Origin: Rosa chinensis
Lineage: Eukaryota; Streptophyta; Magnoliopsida; Rosales; Rosaceae
Length of the DNA: 64,000 nt
Assembly (NCBI RefSeq): GCF_002994745.2
Contig: NC_037089.1
Location: 14,216,141 to 14,280,140 of the forward strand
Direction: 5' to 3'
Shown here: positions 23,999 to 35,527 of the stretch, piece by piece
How the letters are laid out: every line of letters starts with the position of its first letter
How positions within the stretch are numbered: the stretch's first letter is position 1
Position numbers and translations under genes: made by a program
The notes under the pieces: generated by a model
What the model was told of the DNA's origin: nothing
Seen by the model: the letters and a program-made list of their open reading frames with translations, nothing else
The model's database searches: none

Positions 23999-24496
23999 TG
24001 TACCTACATGTGGCAGAATGAGCATAATTAGCTATAATGAACCACGCTCATTGTACCGCTAGAGGTACCAACTCCCACCAAAGGAGCGACCTGCGAAGGC
24101 ACGGCCAGGCAGGCTACCGCTTGAGCCCTGGACCGCCCCCAGATCACCGCTGACGCGCCGCGTCAAGATAGCATCAGAAGCTCCAGACGCTGGGAATCGA
24201 AGCACATCAGTCCCACATCGGAAACAAGAAGAAGATCAGCCTCTTCCTCAACTATAAAAGGTTCTCTCCTCTCTCCTCATTAATTACGCAATTACTACTC
24301 ATTTATTGTTATGCTGCACATATACAGTGATTGACTTAGGCATCGGAGAAGTGAAGACCGCCCAACGCGGTCTCCCTTTGACACCCTGTCTATCGTGTTG
24401 CAGCAAACAGGAATCACCTAATCCTAGGAGTAGCGGTCCGCCCACCGGACCCGCGTTAAGCAAGGAATCGGCTACCGCCGGACTTGAGCATTAACA
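23999..24496 (+). repeat. Tat-1 5' LTR
   Basis: It begins TGTACCTACATG and ends GAGCATTAACA. The TATA box CTATAAAAG is at 24252-24260. Confidence 0.95.
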
Positions 24497-24497
24497 T

Positions 24498-24518
24498 TGG
24501 CGCCGTCTGTGGGAAGCC
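24498..24518 (+). other. Tat-1 primer-binding site
   Basis: TGGCGCCGTCTGTGGG and the following bases start two bases after the LTR. The same site occurs in NA-1 (47259-47279) and, with two changes in this core, in Tat-2 (62276-62296). Confidence 0.85.
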
Positions 24519-24549
24519 TTGAACAAAAGGTCATCCCGCCACAATCACC

Positions 24550-26243
24550 ATGACTAACGATAGCGGGGGAACGCTGAGGAGCAGGCAGATCAATCAGCCA
24601 TTCCCCAACCCACCAACCCAGCGGTAGGCATCAACCGCGCGTTATTCACCACACCGGTCAACCCCGGCGGTGAGACAAACCCAAGTAGCAGCCGCCCGCC
24701 AGGCCAAGACCTCGCCTCCCTATATGAGCTGGCACTGGCGGATCTTCACAAAGCGAACAGAGAACGTGAACAAGAGTGCAAGGAAAAGGCCGAGGCCCAA
24801 AGACAAGTGGCCACGCTTGTGTCCCGCTTTGATGAGCTAAAGAAAACGCTGGAAGCAACCGCCAACCCTGCGCGAAGCGAGCAGTCACGAAGCACCAGGC
24901 ACAGCCGACCTGGTACCGGAGCATTGATACCAGCACCAGTCGTGCATCTGCAGGTCCCGCTACACCCGCCGGAGCTAGCGGGAATGGGACCACCCCCTGT
25001 ACCCCAGCTAATGTTGGAATAGGAGGCAGAGTCGTCACTGCACACCCACCGCTCGAGACCTCGAGCAAGAACAGAGGGAAACCCACCCGCTCCCAGACAA
25101 GGGTCAGTTCAGCGGAATACTCGGCTAGACCCGGCCGGCGATGCAACCGCTCAAATACTGGAAAGGATGCAGCAGTTGGAACAAAGGTTAATCCGGGCGG
25201 AATCAGGCACCCTAGCGCCAACTTCAAATCCACTTTTTGCGTCCAGGCCAGGACCATTTACCGCCGCAATTTTGCTGGCCGTCAGACCGGCGTATGCAAA
25301 GACCCCAAAAATGTCACATTATAGCGGTAAGACTGATCCTTTCGTCCATATGGACACCTTCAAGAAGGTCACCAACAACAAGGGATTTGATGACGCCACC
25401 CTGTGCCACTTGTTCAGCGAAACGCTGGACAATGAGGCAATGAATTGGTTCTTCGAATGCCCGCCGGGGTCCATAGACTCATTACAGGCATTGTCGCACG
25501 CTTTCCTTTCTCGGTTCATCCTACTGTCCGCCGGCCACCACAACACAAGCCAACTGTTCAATGTCAAGCAGGGTACGGAGGAGACACTAAAGGCATTCGT
25601 CACAAGGTGGAGAGCGGCAGCATCTCAGTGTCGTGATCTTGATAAAACAATGGCTTCGGCGGCTTTTAAGCAGGGACTCCTCAAAGGGCCATTTCTCTAT
25701 CACCTCAATTACAATCATCCAAATGCGGTATACGACCACCTCATGAGTGAGGCGGTCATTCATGCCCAGGCAGAATTCATCACATATGGGGAGACCCCAC
25801 CGCCACCAGCGGCGCTAGCAAAGTCGACGCAACCCTCCTCCAGTCAGCAGGGGACCGCTAACAAAACCTCCACATCGCCAACTGACAAAAAAAGGGAGTG
25901 ACAGCAAGGCCAGTACCAAAACAAGCGACAGAAGGACTAACACTACAAGGGGAACCGCCCATCCCATGGGGACAACCGCAACAAACATACGGAGTCTTTC
26001 CAGCGGTATGCAGTATTTATGGTCCTCACGGCCTCGTATGAAGAAATATACAATCAGTGCAAGGACCAGATACCACCGCCGCCCCTGGGAAAATACCCAA
26101 AAACGGGAAAGCCAAGAAACACCGGCAGGTGGTGCAAATACCACGAGGACAGTGGTCATAATACCAATAGCTGCAACGCCCTCAAAACAGCCATTGAGAC
26201 CTTGTACCGTGATGGCAAGCTGGAGCAATTCAAGGTACGTTAA
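24550..26243 (+). pseudogene. Tat-1 gag
   Basis: The ATG at 24550 starts a frame that meets TAG at 24625. The remaining gag is in the pol frame from about 24807. A Retrotrans_gag domain covers about 25340-25760 (HMDTFKKVTNNKGFDD, NWFFECPP, AFVTRWRAAASQCRDL). The zinc knuckle CKYHEDSGHNTNSC is at 26133-26174. Stops lie at 25020-25022, 25899-25901 and 26241-26243. In the pol frame gag runs straight into protease with no spacer, so the family makes one gag-pol protein. Confidence 0.85.
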
Positions 26244-26252
26244 CCGCCACCT

Positions 26253-29200
26253 GTGATCGCCGACATTGAGCCCATGGGCCGCATCAACACAATCGACGGA
26301 GGTGCTCCAATCACCAACATGTCTCACAGAGCTAGAAAGCGTTATGCGCAAGCTAATCACCCAAAGGAAGTCTGCAACATCCGCTACGAAAGATCCGCCA
26401 AACTCCCAAGGTCTGGTTGGGAACCTATTACCTTCTCAGAGGAGGAGGAACGCGGAATATATCTGCCCTATGTCGATCCCTTCTTGATCGACGCTATTCT
26501 AGGCAAAATGTCAGTAGGAAGAATCCTGGTTGATAGTGGGTCCGCTGTCAACGTTATATTCAGTGGTTGTTACAACGACCTTAAGAGGAACAGAAAATTG
26601 CTCCAAGATCATGAACCACTGCTCAGCTTCTCCCGTGACGTCACGCAACCATTGGGTTCTGACTATATGCAGCTAGTTATTGGTACTAGTCCATGTATGG
26701 CTGAAATACATACGGAGTTCATAGTTGTCGATTGTTTCAGCTCATATAACGCCATCATTGGTCGGCCAGCGCTCAACAAACTCAAGTGCATCATCGCCGG
26801 GTACATGCTGCTCATGAAATTCCCCACACCCAACGACACAGGCTGTGTCAGGGGAAGTCAACAGTTGGCACGTGAATGTTATTCTACTACTATAGCACAA
26901 TCAACTTGCCGCCCTGAGATCCTAGCGGTAGGCAGTCAGGCACCGCCACCAAACATTTTTGAGGACCCCAGGGAGGACGAAAAGAAGTACGTAAGGAAGC
27001 AGCCGGTCAACCCAGAAACATCACTGAGGGTTGTCAGCATCTCGGACGAGCACCCTGAGCGGACAGTCCGCATAGGCGCTCAATTAAACCCAGAGCTGGC
27101 GGCGGAGCTCACTCAGTTCCTGCGTGACAATGCTACGGTCTCTGCCTGGTCATATGCAGACATGCCAGGTATCTCCCCTGAAATCATCTCACACAAGTTG
27201 AGCATCAAACCAACCTTCTACCCTATCAAACAAAAACGCAGAGCCTTAGACGAAGAGAAGTACCGTGCTATAAGGGAGGAGGTTGACAAGCTCCAGGGCA
27301 TTGGGTTCATCTGCCAAGTCATCTATCCCCAATGGATTTCCAACCTGGTTATGGTCAAAAAGGCTAGCGGCAAGTGGAGGATATGCGTCGACTTCAAAAA
27401 CCTTAACAAGGCATGCCCAAAAGATAGTTTCCCACTACCCCGCATCGATCAACTGGTCGACGCAACCGCTGGACACGAACTTCTCAGCATGATGGATGCT
27501 TTTTCCGGCTATAACCAGATCAGGATGCATCCAGACGACCGGGAGTGCACCACCTTCACCACCGAAAAAGGCCTGTATTGTTACAATGTGATGCCTTTCG
27601 GTTTGAAGAACGCAGGGGCAACTTATCAGTGGCTGATGAACGCCATGTTCGCGGAACATCTGGGCAAGATAATCGAGGTCTACGTAGACGACATGTTGGT
27701 CAAGAGTATAAAGGCCAGCGGACATGTGGCAAACCTAAAAATCATAATAACCATCCTCTTGGCCTACGACATGCGCCTCAACCCAGAAAAATGTTTCTTT
27801 GGCGTTACCGCCAGCAAATTTCTGGGGTATATTGTCAGTGAGCGGGGCATCGAGGCCAACCCTGACAAAGTACAAGCCATCCTCAACCTGAAGGACCCGG
27901 AATGGAAGGTGCACGTCCAATGCCTCCAGGGCAAGCTAACCGCCCTGTCTCGATTCATCTCCAAACTGACCGACAGGTGTGCCCTATTTTTCAAAGTCCT
28001 TAAAACAACCCACAAAAAGGTCATCGATTGGAACCCAGAGTGCCAGGTGGCGTTCCAAGGCCTGAAGGAATACCTGGCGGCAGTTCCACTCCTCTCCATT
28101 CCTGTCGAAGGAGAAACATTGTACATTTACCTAGCGGTATCTCAATCAGCGGTGAGCTGCGCCATCGTCCGGCGGGAAGGCCAGGACGAGCTCCCAGTTT
28201 TCTATGCCGGTAGGGGCATGAATGGAGCAGAAACACGATATCCTCCATTGGAGCAGCTTGCTCTCGCACTCATGGTTGCCGCTAGGCGCCTCCGCCAGTA
28301 CTTCCAAGCCCATACAATCCATGTGTTGACCAATCAACCGCTGAGACAAGTAATGCAGAACCCTGAACATTCAGGGCGCCTCAGCAAGTGGGCCATTGAG
28401 CTCAGCGAGTTTGACATAGACTACAAACCACGAACCGCCATGAAGGGCCAGGCAGTGGCAGACTTCATTGCTGAGCTCACCGAGCGTCAGCCCGAAACCA
28501 AGATCGATGTACCGCCCGGAACGGAAATAGTTACAGCCGTGGAGCCGGCTCCCCAACAATCAGATTGGAACCTACACGTGGACGGTTCCGCTTCCGCCCA
28601 GGCCAGTGGCGCCGGAATCATCTTAACAGGACCAGGGGGGCTTAGCGTCGAATACGCGTTGAAATTCAACTTCAAAGCTTCTAACAACATGGCGGAATAT
28701 GAGGCACTCATTGCCGGCCTTCTCCTCGCCATTGATTCAGGGGCCGACAGTGTCAACATCTTCAGCGACTCTCAGCTGGTCGTTAACCAGGTCAACGACA
28801 GCTTTCAGGCTAAGGATCAGCAGTTAGCGGCATACTTAGGGTACGCCAAGACGCTGCTCAAGAAATTCAAGTTCCACACAATCACACAAATCCCTAGAGA
28901 AAAGAACGCCAAGGCTGATTCACTGGCGAGACTGGCAACCGCCCAGCCACACTAGAGCCCAGCGGACACAAGAGTGGAGTCTCTGGACAGGCCAAGTATC
29001 ACAAAAACCCTGGCAGAGATCTTTAACATCGAGGCCAATCCTAGTTGGATGGACGAAATTATCCAGTACAAGCGCAACGGGACATTGCCAGAGGACAAGA
29101 TCAAGGCACGACAGCTCCAGCGGAGGGCAACCCATTACAACATGCAGAGTGGCAAACTTTACCGCCAAGGATTCACTCACCCCAACCTCCGCTGTCTAAC

Positions 29201-30265
29201 CCCAGAGGAGGGAAAGGTCGTGCTGGCAACAATACATGGTGGGGAATGCGGAAATCATTCAGGCGCTAGATCCTTGGCTAATCGCACAATGTGACAAGGC
29301 TACTTTTGGCCTACGCTTGGTGATGACGCCCGACGGATATCAAAATCTTATCACAAATGCCAACAATATGCTGATCTTCCACATGCCCCGGCGGAACCTC
29401 TGTCGGTTATCGTCAGTCCCTGGATTCATTCAACGTGGGGCCTGGATTTGATGGGAAAATTCCAAACGCCAAAGGTCAGTTCAAATACATCATTGTCGCC
29501 ATCGACTACAACAGCAAATGGATAGAAGCAGAGCCCCTGACGGCAATAACTACCGCCAAGGTAATTCACTTCCTCTGGAAGAACATCTACTGCCGCTACG
29601 GTGTCCCACATGCAATCATCACAGACAATGGCACACAGTTCAACAATAAGGAACTCATCTCTTTCACCGCCAACCTGGGCACCAAGATGCGTTTTGCATC
29701 GGTTACCCATCCCTAAACCAACGACCAAGTCGAAGCGGCAAACAAGATAATCAAGAACCTGTTACAGAAGAAGCTCGATGAGGCAAAGGGTTTGTGGGCG
29801 GAGAAGCTCCCGGAGGTTCTATGGGCCATCAGAACAACCCCAACCTCCGCCACAGGTGAAACCCCCTTTTGTATGATGTTCGGAACTGAGGCTGTCCTGC
29901 CTATCGAGGTAACCCAACCAACCGCTAGGGTCGAAGGCTACTACCCCGAGACCAACAGCGACGGCGTTAACCTCGACAGGGATCTACTAGAGGAAAAACG
30001 AGACGCAGCCCATTTGCGCAATCTCCAGAATAAGCGGCGGGTATCACGTTTCTACAACGCCAGGGTCAAAGCCCGCAACCTCCAACTGGGGGACTGGGTA
30101 ATGAAAGAAGTCATACCACCGCCAACAAAACTCCACCCAACTTGGGAAGGTCCATACAAAATTGTAGAGGTCGTTAGCCCGGGCACCTTCTACTTAATGG
30201 ACAAGGATGGCGTCACAACGACCCACCCTTGGAATACCGAACACCTTCGGTATTACTACAAATAG
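26253..30265 (+). pseudogene. Tat-1 pol: protease, RT, two RNase H domains, integrase
   Basis: A 900-codon open stretch (26253-28955) holds protease ILVDSGSAVNVIF (about 26523), RT with MDAFSGYNQIRMHPDD, MPFGLKNAGATYQ and YVDD (27681-27692), the first RNase H (about 28100-28460), and a second RNase H of archaeal type starting WNLHVDGSA (about 28567). TAG 28953-28955 then interrupts. The integrase follows (28974-30265) with HHCC remnants, TDNGTQF and the C-terminal GDWVMKEV and WEGPYKI motifs. It is cut by TGA 29292-29294, a frameshift near 29450-29470 and TAA 29714-29716. The RT part looks intact by eye. Confidence 0.9.
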
Positions 30266-30677
30266 TCATACTGCTACCCAAGAGCATCTTGACTTAGCTA
30301 AATTTTTGTTCAATATTTAGCTAAGGGAAGCTACCCAACGGGTACGACCCCGCTTTTGTAAACGCTGTTCAGACAGCTATCAATGAAACGAGGAATTATT
30401 CAAACCATTGTTACCAAGTCTAGCACTGAGGGCAACTGGCAACGCCAGTCAGCGGACTACGTTGGCCACATTGTGCACTTGGACCAATTTTAATTCCTTT
30501 AATGTTTCATTCATGGCCAAAAGCAAGTATCAAAACCTCTAGCGGTACACACATTATCACAAACAACAAGAAAAACACAGAATAGGAACTTAGGTGCCAA
30601 AAATTTCATTTATATCCCAACTGAATTACATCAAGTATTTATGCCTCAGCGGCTACAAAAAACTTTCCTACTCCTAT
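30266..30677. other. spacer between Tat-1 pol and the antisense gene
   Basis: 412 bp with no ORF of note. The sense pol and the antisense gene converge here. Confidence 0.6.
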
Positions 30678-32185
30678 TTAGGGGTTGGCGGGGGTGGCAG
30701 GGTTGACAGGGTTGGCAAGGTCGGCTCCGCTACCTTCAGCATTTCCACCGGCGGCCTGCGTCGGATGGGAACGGCTCTTCTGGTCGGACCCTCGAGCTGT
30801 GGGACTGGGGGTCTCTATTATGCCATCCGCCCGGGTGTGGGTTGCCAAGAACCCAGCATGGGACATCTCGGACTGCGTAGGCGTCCGCTGGGAGTCGCCC
30901 TCTGGAAGCCCGCCACTCTCCCCGCTACCCGAGCAGGCTCCTTCAACATGACCAGGAGCGGCAGGAGGAGCCGTACTTGTTGGCGGAGCTTCCTTAGTGG
31001 GCTGCACGACCGACATCGACGCTTTCGCCCAGTTGATGGCGCCCTTCTGCTGCAGCATCTCCACATTGGCCAGGGCACCGGCCTTCGCTGCTTCAGTCAG
31101 TGCCTTCTTGTACGACTCAACAGCAGCGGCTGCAGCACGGCTTCCCTCCGCCTCCAGGCGTGCGACTTCACTCTCTAGCTGCTTAACCTCGGCCTGTTTG
31201 GCGGCGGACTCCCGCTGAAGGATCTCAACCTTCTTATCCTTGGTGGCCACCCGATCCCGCAGCAGCGACATGTCTTGCTCCAACTTGGCGAACTGTTCGT
31301 TCTGCTCTAAGTGCCGCTCAATGGCAACGTTCAGCTTGCCACGGGCGTCTGCCGCATCGTAGTCAGCCTTTGTCAAGCGTCGCTCGACATTAGCCAACTT
31401 TTCCTGGGCCTTCCCCAATTCCCTCTGTAGGCCCGCCACCTCTTCCCGGAGCTCCCGCTCAACCAGGGGCTGTTTTGACGCCGCCTGGAACATCTAATGA
31501 AGCCCAATGGCGACGTGCCCAAAGGCTGTGCTGAAGGGCGACTCGCTGACAGCGGTCGACCGAACAATCCCTTCCAAGCCGCCGAACCCCAGTCGCTCGC
31601 AAAGGTGATACAGGAAGTCCCGCTCACCGTCGTTGAGGAATTCGGCGTAGGCGGCAAAAGAGTCCAAGCCGCTTGTACCCACCGCTTTCGCCACGTCAGC
31701 GAGAGCCTCGGGCGGAGCCTGCCTCGACTTCTTCTGCTGCTCGCGGGCCCCGGTTACCTCCATTTCCTCCTCTTCCCCGCCCGAGTCAGGCTAACGGCGT
31801 TTTCGCTGAAGCACCCACGTGCTTCCAGCAACGGCAGGCCTCAAACCCCCCGTCGGCGGCTCCAACCCCGCTATGGTAACACCCTCGGTGGGGTGCAATG
31901 CTTTCTTCTGCACCCCGCGCCGCAGGGCCGGCGCTCTCTCTTTCCGCGGCGCCGCCTCACTCACCTTGCCGGTCCCCGCCTGAACGGCAGGCAGCCCGTC
32001 ACCACCAAGATGAGAGTGGTGCGGCATTGGCAGCACCACAGAAACCTCTAGCTGGCTCAGCGCCAGCATTTCTGGGTCCACCACCGTCTTCTGCGTCGCC
32101 ATCCCTGAAGCATACATGGCTTCTAGGAAGTTGTCGATTTCAGCGCGGTCCATGGCTTTTGCAAAGGCGTCACGGCTAGCCGTCT

Positions 32186-32261
32186 CTACAAAAAATATGG
32201 TGGCAGGCCAGTTAGCATGAGGCAACCTCACGAGGGGTGCAGTACAGCGGAGAGTACTTAC
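32186..32261 (-). other. intron B of the Tat-1 antisense gene
   Basis: The donor is GTTG|GTAAGTAC and the acceptor TTTTGTAG. Splicing continues RAV-E as in Tat-2 (intron 39908-39972, RAL-D). Confidence 0.8.
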
Positions 32262-32405
32262 CAACGGCACGCGTCAGCTGTTGAGCTACCAACAGCTCCC
32301 ACCCGGTAAGGAGACGGAAGTCCAGTAAGTTGCGATTCCGCCAGCAACCCTTGATGAGTGCTACGCGACACTCTTCCTCACGAGTCAGGCTGTACCGCAA
32401 CCCCG

Positions 32406-32486
32406 CTGCACAAGAAAAGTCATTATCAGTACAAGTATGAGTAAAATAAAAAAATAAAAAAAAAAGGGCCCCCGCCAGCAAACAAC
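32406..32486 (-). other. intron A of the Tat-1 antisense gene
   Basis: The donor is CGAG|GTTGTT and the acceptor TTGTGCAG. The joined codons read IR-AGLRYSLT, matching IR-VGLRYNLT across the equivalent Tat-2 intron (39681-39763). The 81 bp happen to be open in frame. Confidence 0.8.
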
Positions 32487-33703
32487 CTCGGATGGGCTGA
32501 AACTCCGACTTAATTCTAAACGTCAGCTCCCCCTCGTTAGACCCCGCTTGGTACTCCCACCCCGCCGTAGCAATGCAGAAGGAACCCCGCCAGTACGACA
32601 TCGAATCCCTCAGGTTCTCGATTAGCTTGGGCGCTCCTTGGCTACGACTGAGGTTTACTTGCCTTCTACAACCCTGGCGCTTCACGTACACCAGTTCGTA
32701 GAAGTGTAAAACCTCCGCCACGGTCGGTCCTTCGCAACCAGACAACCGCCACAGCGAGTTCAGCGCTAGCAGTAACCGCCACATGTTGGGGCACACCTGC
32801 CCAAAGGCGATGCCGAACTCGCACACAAGGATCTGTAGATTGGGCACCAGCGGGAAGGTCACTCCCTCGCGGAATATAGCCTCGTGCACTGCGGCGTGGC
32901 CCATTAGCAGGATAGAAGCCTTCTCCTTTACCGTCGGTGGACGTAGCTTCACCACACCGGGCAACCGGAACACCCGCTTCAGCCTGTTGACGGCAACAGC
33001 GGTCATCCTACCTCCCGCCTCGTCAACAGGGGTGCCGTCCTCGAACACCCACGCTGACTCGGTATCCTCTCCCGCTACACCTCCCCCGCCAGCTGAACCG
33101 CTGGCTGCACTATTACTTTCTAGCCGCTCTTCGTGCAAAGTGTGTGCAGCGGCAGCCTCCCCCGCCCTAGAACTCTCCGGACGCGATGCACGACCCATAT
33201 CTACGTCCCACGGAATGGTCTGTAGCGGCTCGACCTCTAGTGGTTCTGGCAGTGAGGTTCCTGCACGGGCAGACGGACGCAACGAGACCCATCCCTAAAC
33301 CCACTCTCACATCCTCACAACACTTCAACAAAGGACGTACCACAGAAACACCCAAAAACCCAAAAATCACCATGACAGACACCCAATGAAACAGGGAGAT
33401 TAGTCAGAATACCAACCTCAACGATGGAGTCTCTGACGGCAGTGTGAGCACTTTTCTTTGGAGTCGGAGGTCGTCGGTTCTTCCACGCACGAAGACTCGG
33501 TAATATCGCTTCAACTCTCTTCCCCGATTTCAGATGCAGAAAGCTTGAAGACGACGATGCACAGTTCAAAGTTTAGAGCAGTGTCAAATATGCCAACTTC
33601 CCCTCCTTTTATGTCAACGTCAAGCAGTCCTACGCCGTCCATTGAAAAACGACATCAACTGTCAGCCGTATACGTGTCTCACAACTACAGTTACTCTCCG
33701 GAT

Positions 33704-33726
33704 TAACCGAGGCGGAGCCTCGGTTA
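33704..33726. promoter_or_regulatory. 10-bp inverted repeat upstream of the antisense promoter
   Basis: TAACCGAGGC-GGA-GCCTCGGTTA is a perfect 10-bp stem with a 3-base loop, about 90 bp upstream of the antisense TATA-like box. The same stem, with loop GTC, lies at 38458-38480 in Tat-2. Confidence 0.8.
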
Positions 33727-33897
33727 CGAAATCCATCATTACTCGACATTAATGGCGAGGAGACGGCTAGGCGAAGGAGACACACCTCTGCACGCTAACC
33801 CTTTAGGGGTTCGCCACGTGTCAACCACCATCAGACAAAACGTCTGGTAGAAGCAACTATTGTTGGAAGGAGGGCGCCAGTCATCGTCGAAGTCACA

Positions 33898-34440
33898 GCT
33901 GAGCGAAACCCCGCTAGCAAAACTTCTCACTTGTCTCTTTCCAAGTGTCGAAGTCACCGCTGAGCGAAACCCCGCTAGCGGTAACTTATCACTTGTCTCC
34001 TTCCAAGTGTCGAAGTCACCGCTGAGCGAAACCCCGCTAGCGGTAACTTCTCACTTGTCTCCTTCCAAGTGTCGAAGTCACCGCTGAGCGAAACCCCGCT
34101 AGCGGTAACTTCTCACTTGTCTCCTTCCAAGTGTCGAAGTCACTGCTGAGCAAAACCCTGCTAGCGGAACTGCTCACTTGTCTCTTTTCAAGTATCAAAG
34201 TCACCGCTGAGCGAAACCCCGCTAGCAGAACTCTTCACTTGTCTCTTTCCAAGTGTCGAAGTCACCGCTGAGCGAAACCCCACTAGCGGAACTTCTCACT
34301 TGTCTCTTTCCAAGTGTCGAAGTCGCCGCTGAGCGAAACCCTGCTAGCGGTAACTTCTCACTTGTCTCCTTCCAAGTGTCGAAGTCATCGCTGAGCGAAT
34401 CCCCGCTAGCAAAACTTCTACTTGTCAATTTGCAAGGGGG
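33898..34440. repeat. Tat-1 tandem array, about nine units of 61-62 bp
   Basis: Units start GCTGAGCGAAAC at 33898, 33959, 34021, 34083, 34145, 34206, 34267, 34328 and 34390. Each contains the palindrome-like CCGCTAGCGG. The array lies between the antisense promoter and the 3' LTR. Confidence 0.95.
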
Positions 34441-35014
34441 CCGCCTCAGCTATACGTGGCACTGCCGGCATAACCCCCTCCATCTTGCAAACCCTGTGTG
34501 TTGCTGAGTGCAACTTCGCTCAATAACCACCGCCGAACACGTCTACGCGACGTTGTTTCCTGCTACATCCAGCGGGGGGTATCCGCTAGTGGCGAATCCC
34601 GAGGCTACGCCTCACTCTGACAACGACCGCCTCGCAGCGTTACGGTCAGATCGTCTTTACGGGACACGGGGACTTGTCAACAGTCTACGACGACCCTGAT
34701 CAGGTACGTTGACCCCCGTCACTTGGGTACTAAGATTGGGTTAGCTACCCAACACCCTCTGCTCCGCGCAGCTCCTCCTCAACAAACAATTTGTCGACCA
34801 TCTGGAGGTCCGTCTTGGCTAGGGAGTGGGGGACTCCCTGGCGGGCCTAGCAGGGGCCCACCTGGAAGGGTATAAAGCGTTCACTCAGTAAATCCATGGT
34901 TGACAACGCACTGACGCTAATTATGCTGTTGCAAGTCTAGCGGAAGTAACGCTTCACACCGCCGATCAATTCCCCAACCAAGATTGCCCTCCTTGACTGG
35001 GGACTTGGGGGACT

Positions 35015-35522
35015 TGCACCTACATATGCCAGAACGAGCATAATTAGCTATAATGAACCACACTCATTGTACCGCCAGAGGTACCAACTCCCACCAAAGG
35101 AGCGACCTGCGAAGGCACGGCCAGGCAGGCTACCGCTTGAGCCTTGGACCGCCCCCAGATCACCGCTGACGCGCCTCCACGCACCTCGTCAAGATAGCAT
35201 CAGAAGCTCCAGACGCTGGGAATCGAAGCACATAAGTCCCACATCGGAAACAAGAAGAAGATCAGCCTCTTCCTCAACTATAAAAGGTTCTTTCCTCTCT
35301 CCTCATTAATTACGCAATTACTACTCATTTATTGTTATGCTGCGAATATACAGTGTCTGACTTAGGCATCGGAGAAGTGAAGACCGCCCAATGCGGTCTC
35401 CCTCTGACACCCTGTCTATCGTGTTGCAGCAAACAGGAATCACCTAATCCTAGGAGTAGCGGTCCGCCCACCGGACCCGCGTTAAGCAAGGAATCGGCTA
35501 CCGCCGAACTTGAGCATTAACA
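35015..35522 (+). repeat. Tat-1 3' LTR
   Basis: It begins TGCACCTACATA and ends GAGCATTAACA. It is preceded by the polypurine tract GGGGACTTGGGGGACT. Confidence 0.95.
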
Positions 35523-35527
35523 GGTGT

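Larger units (their letters stand above)
30678..33613 (-). pseudogene. Tat-1 antisense gene: PF04195-like domain plus coiled coil, spliced
   Basis: It is transcribed opposite to gag-pol. A TATA-like CATAAAAGG lies at 33613-33605, followed by a leader with an intron at 33416-33295. Coding introns lie at 32486-32406 and 32261-32186. All are GT-AG, and the coding introns are confirmed by phase and by the same introns in Tat-2. The N-terminal part has a domain like Pfam 'putative gypsy type transposon' (EAIFREGVTFPL, CPNMWRLLLALNSLWRLSG, EVLHFYELVYV; about 32900-32670). The C-terminal part (31493-30900) is a charged coiled coil, then a Pro/Ser/Thr tail. Stops at 31793-31791 and 31496-31494 and an N-terminal frame problem near 33290 break it. 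The function is unknown. It could be a regulatory or structural protein, or antisense RNA could itself be the product. Confidence 0.75.
23999..35522 (+). mobile_element. Tat-1, 11.5-kb Tat-lineage Ty3/gypsy element
   Basis: LTRs lie at 23999-24496 and 35015-35522 with TSD GGTGT at 23994-23998 and 35523-35527, in the integrase of Copia-B. The order is PBS, gag, protease, RT, RNase H, second (archaeal-type) RNase H, integrase, a convergent antisense gene (33.4-30.7 kb), a 61-bp tandem array (33898-34440), polypurine tract and LTR. The dual RNase H and the antisense ORF place it in the Tat/Retand group. LTRs differ at roughly 17 positions plus a 10-bp indel by eye. Several stops break gag-pol. 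Confidence 0.95.

Noticed and set aside
24650..25260. 199-codon minus-strand ORF opposite Tat-1 gag
   Set aside because: Shadow of GC-rich gag coding sequence; it is not kept in Tat-2 and lacks the splice and promoter signals of the true antisense gene.
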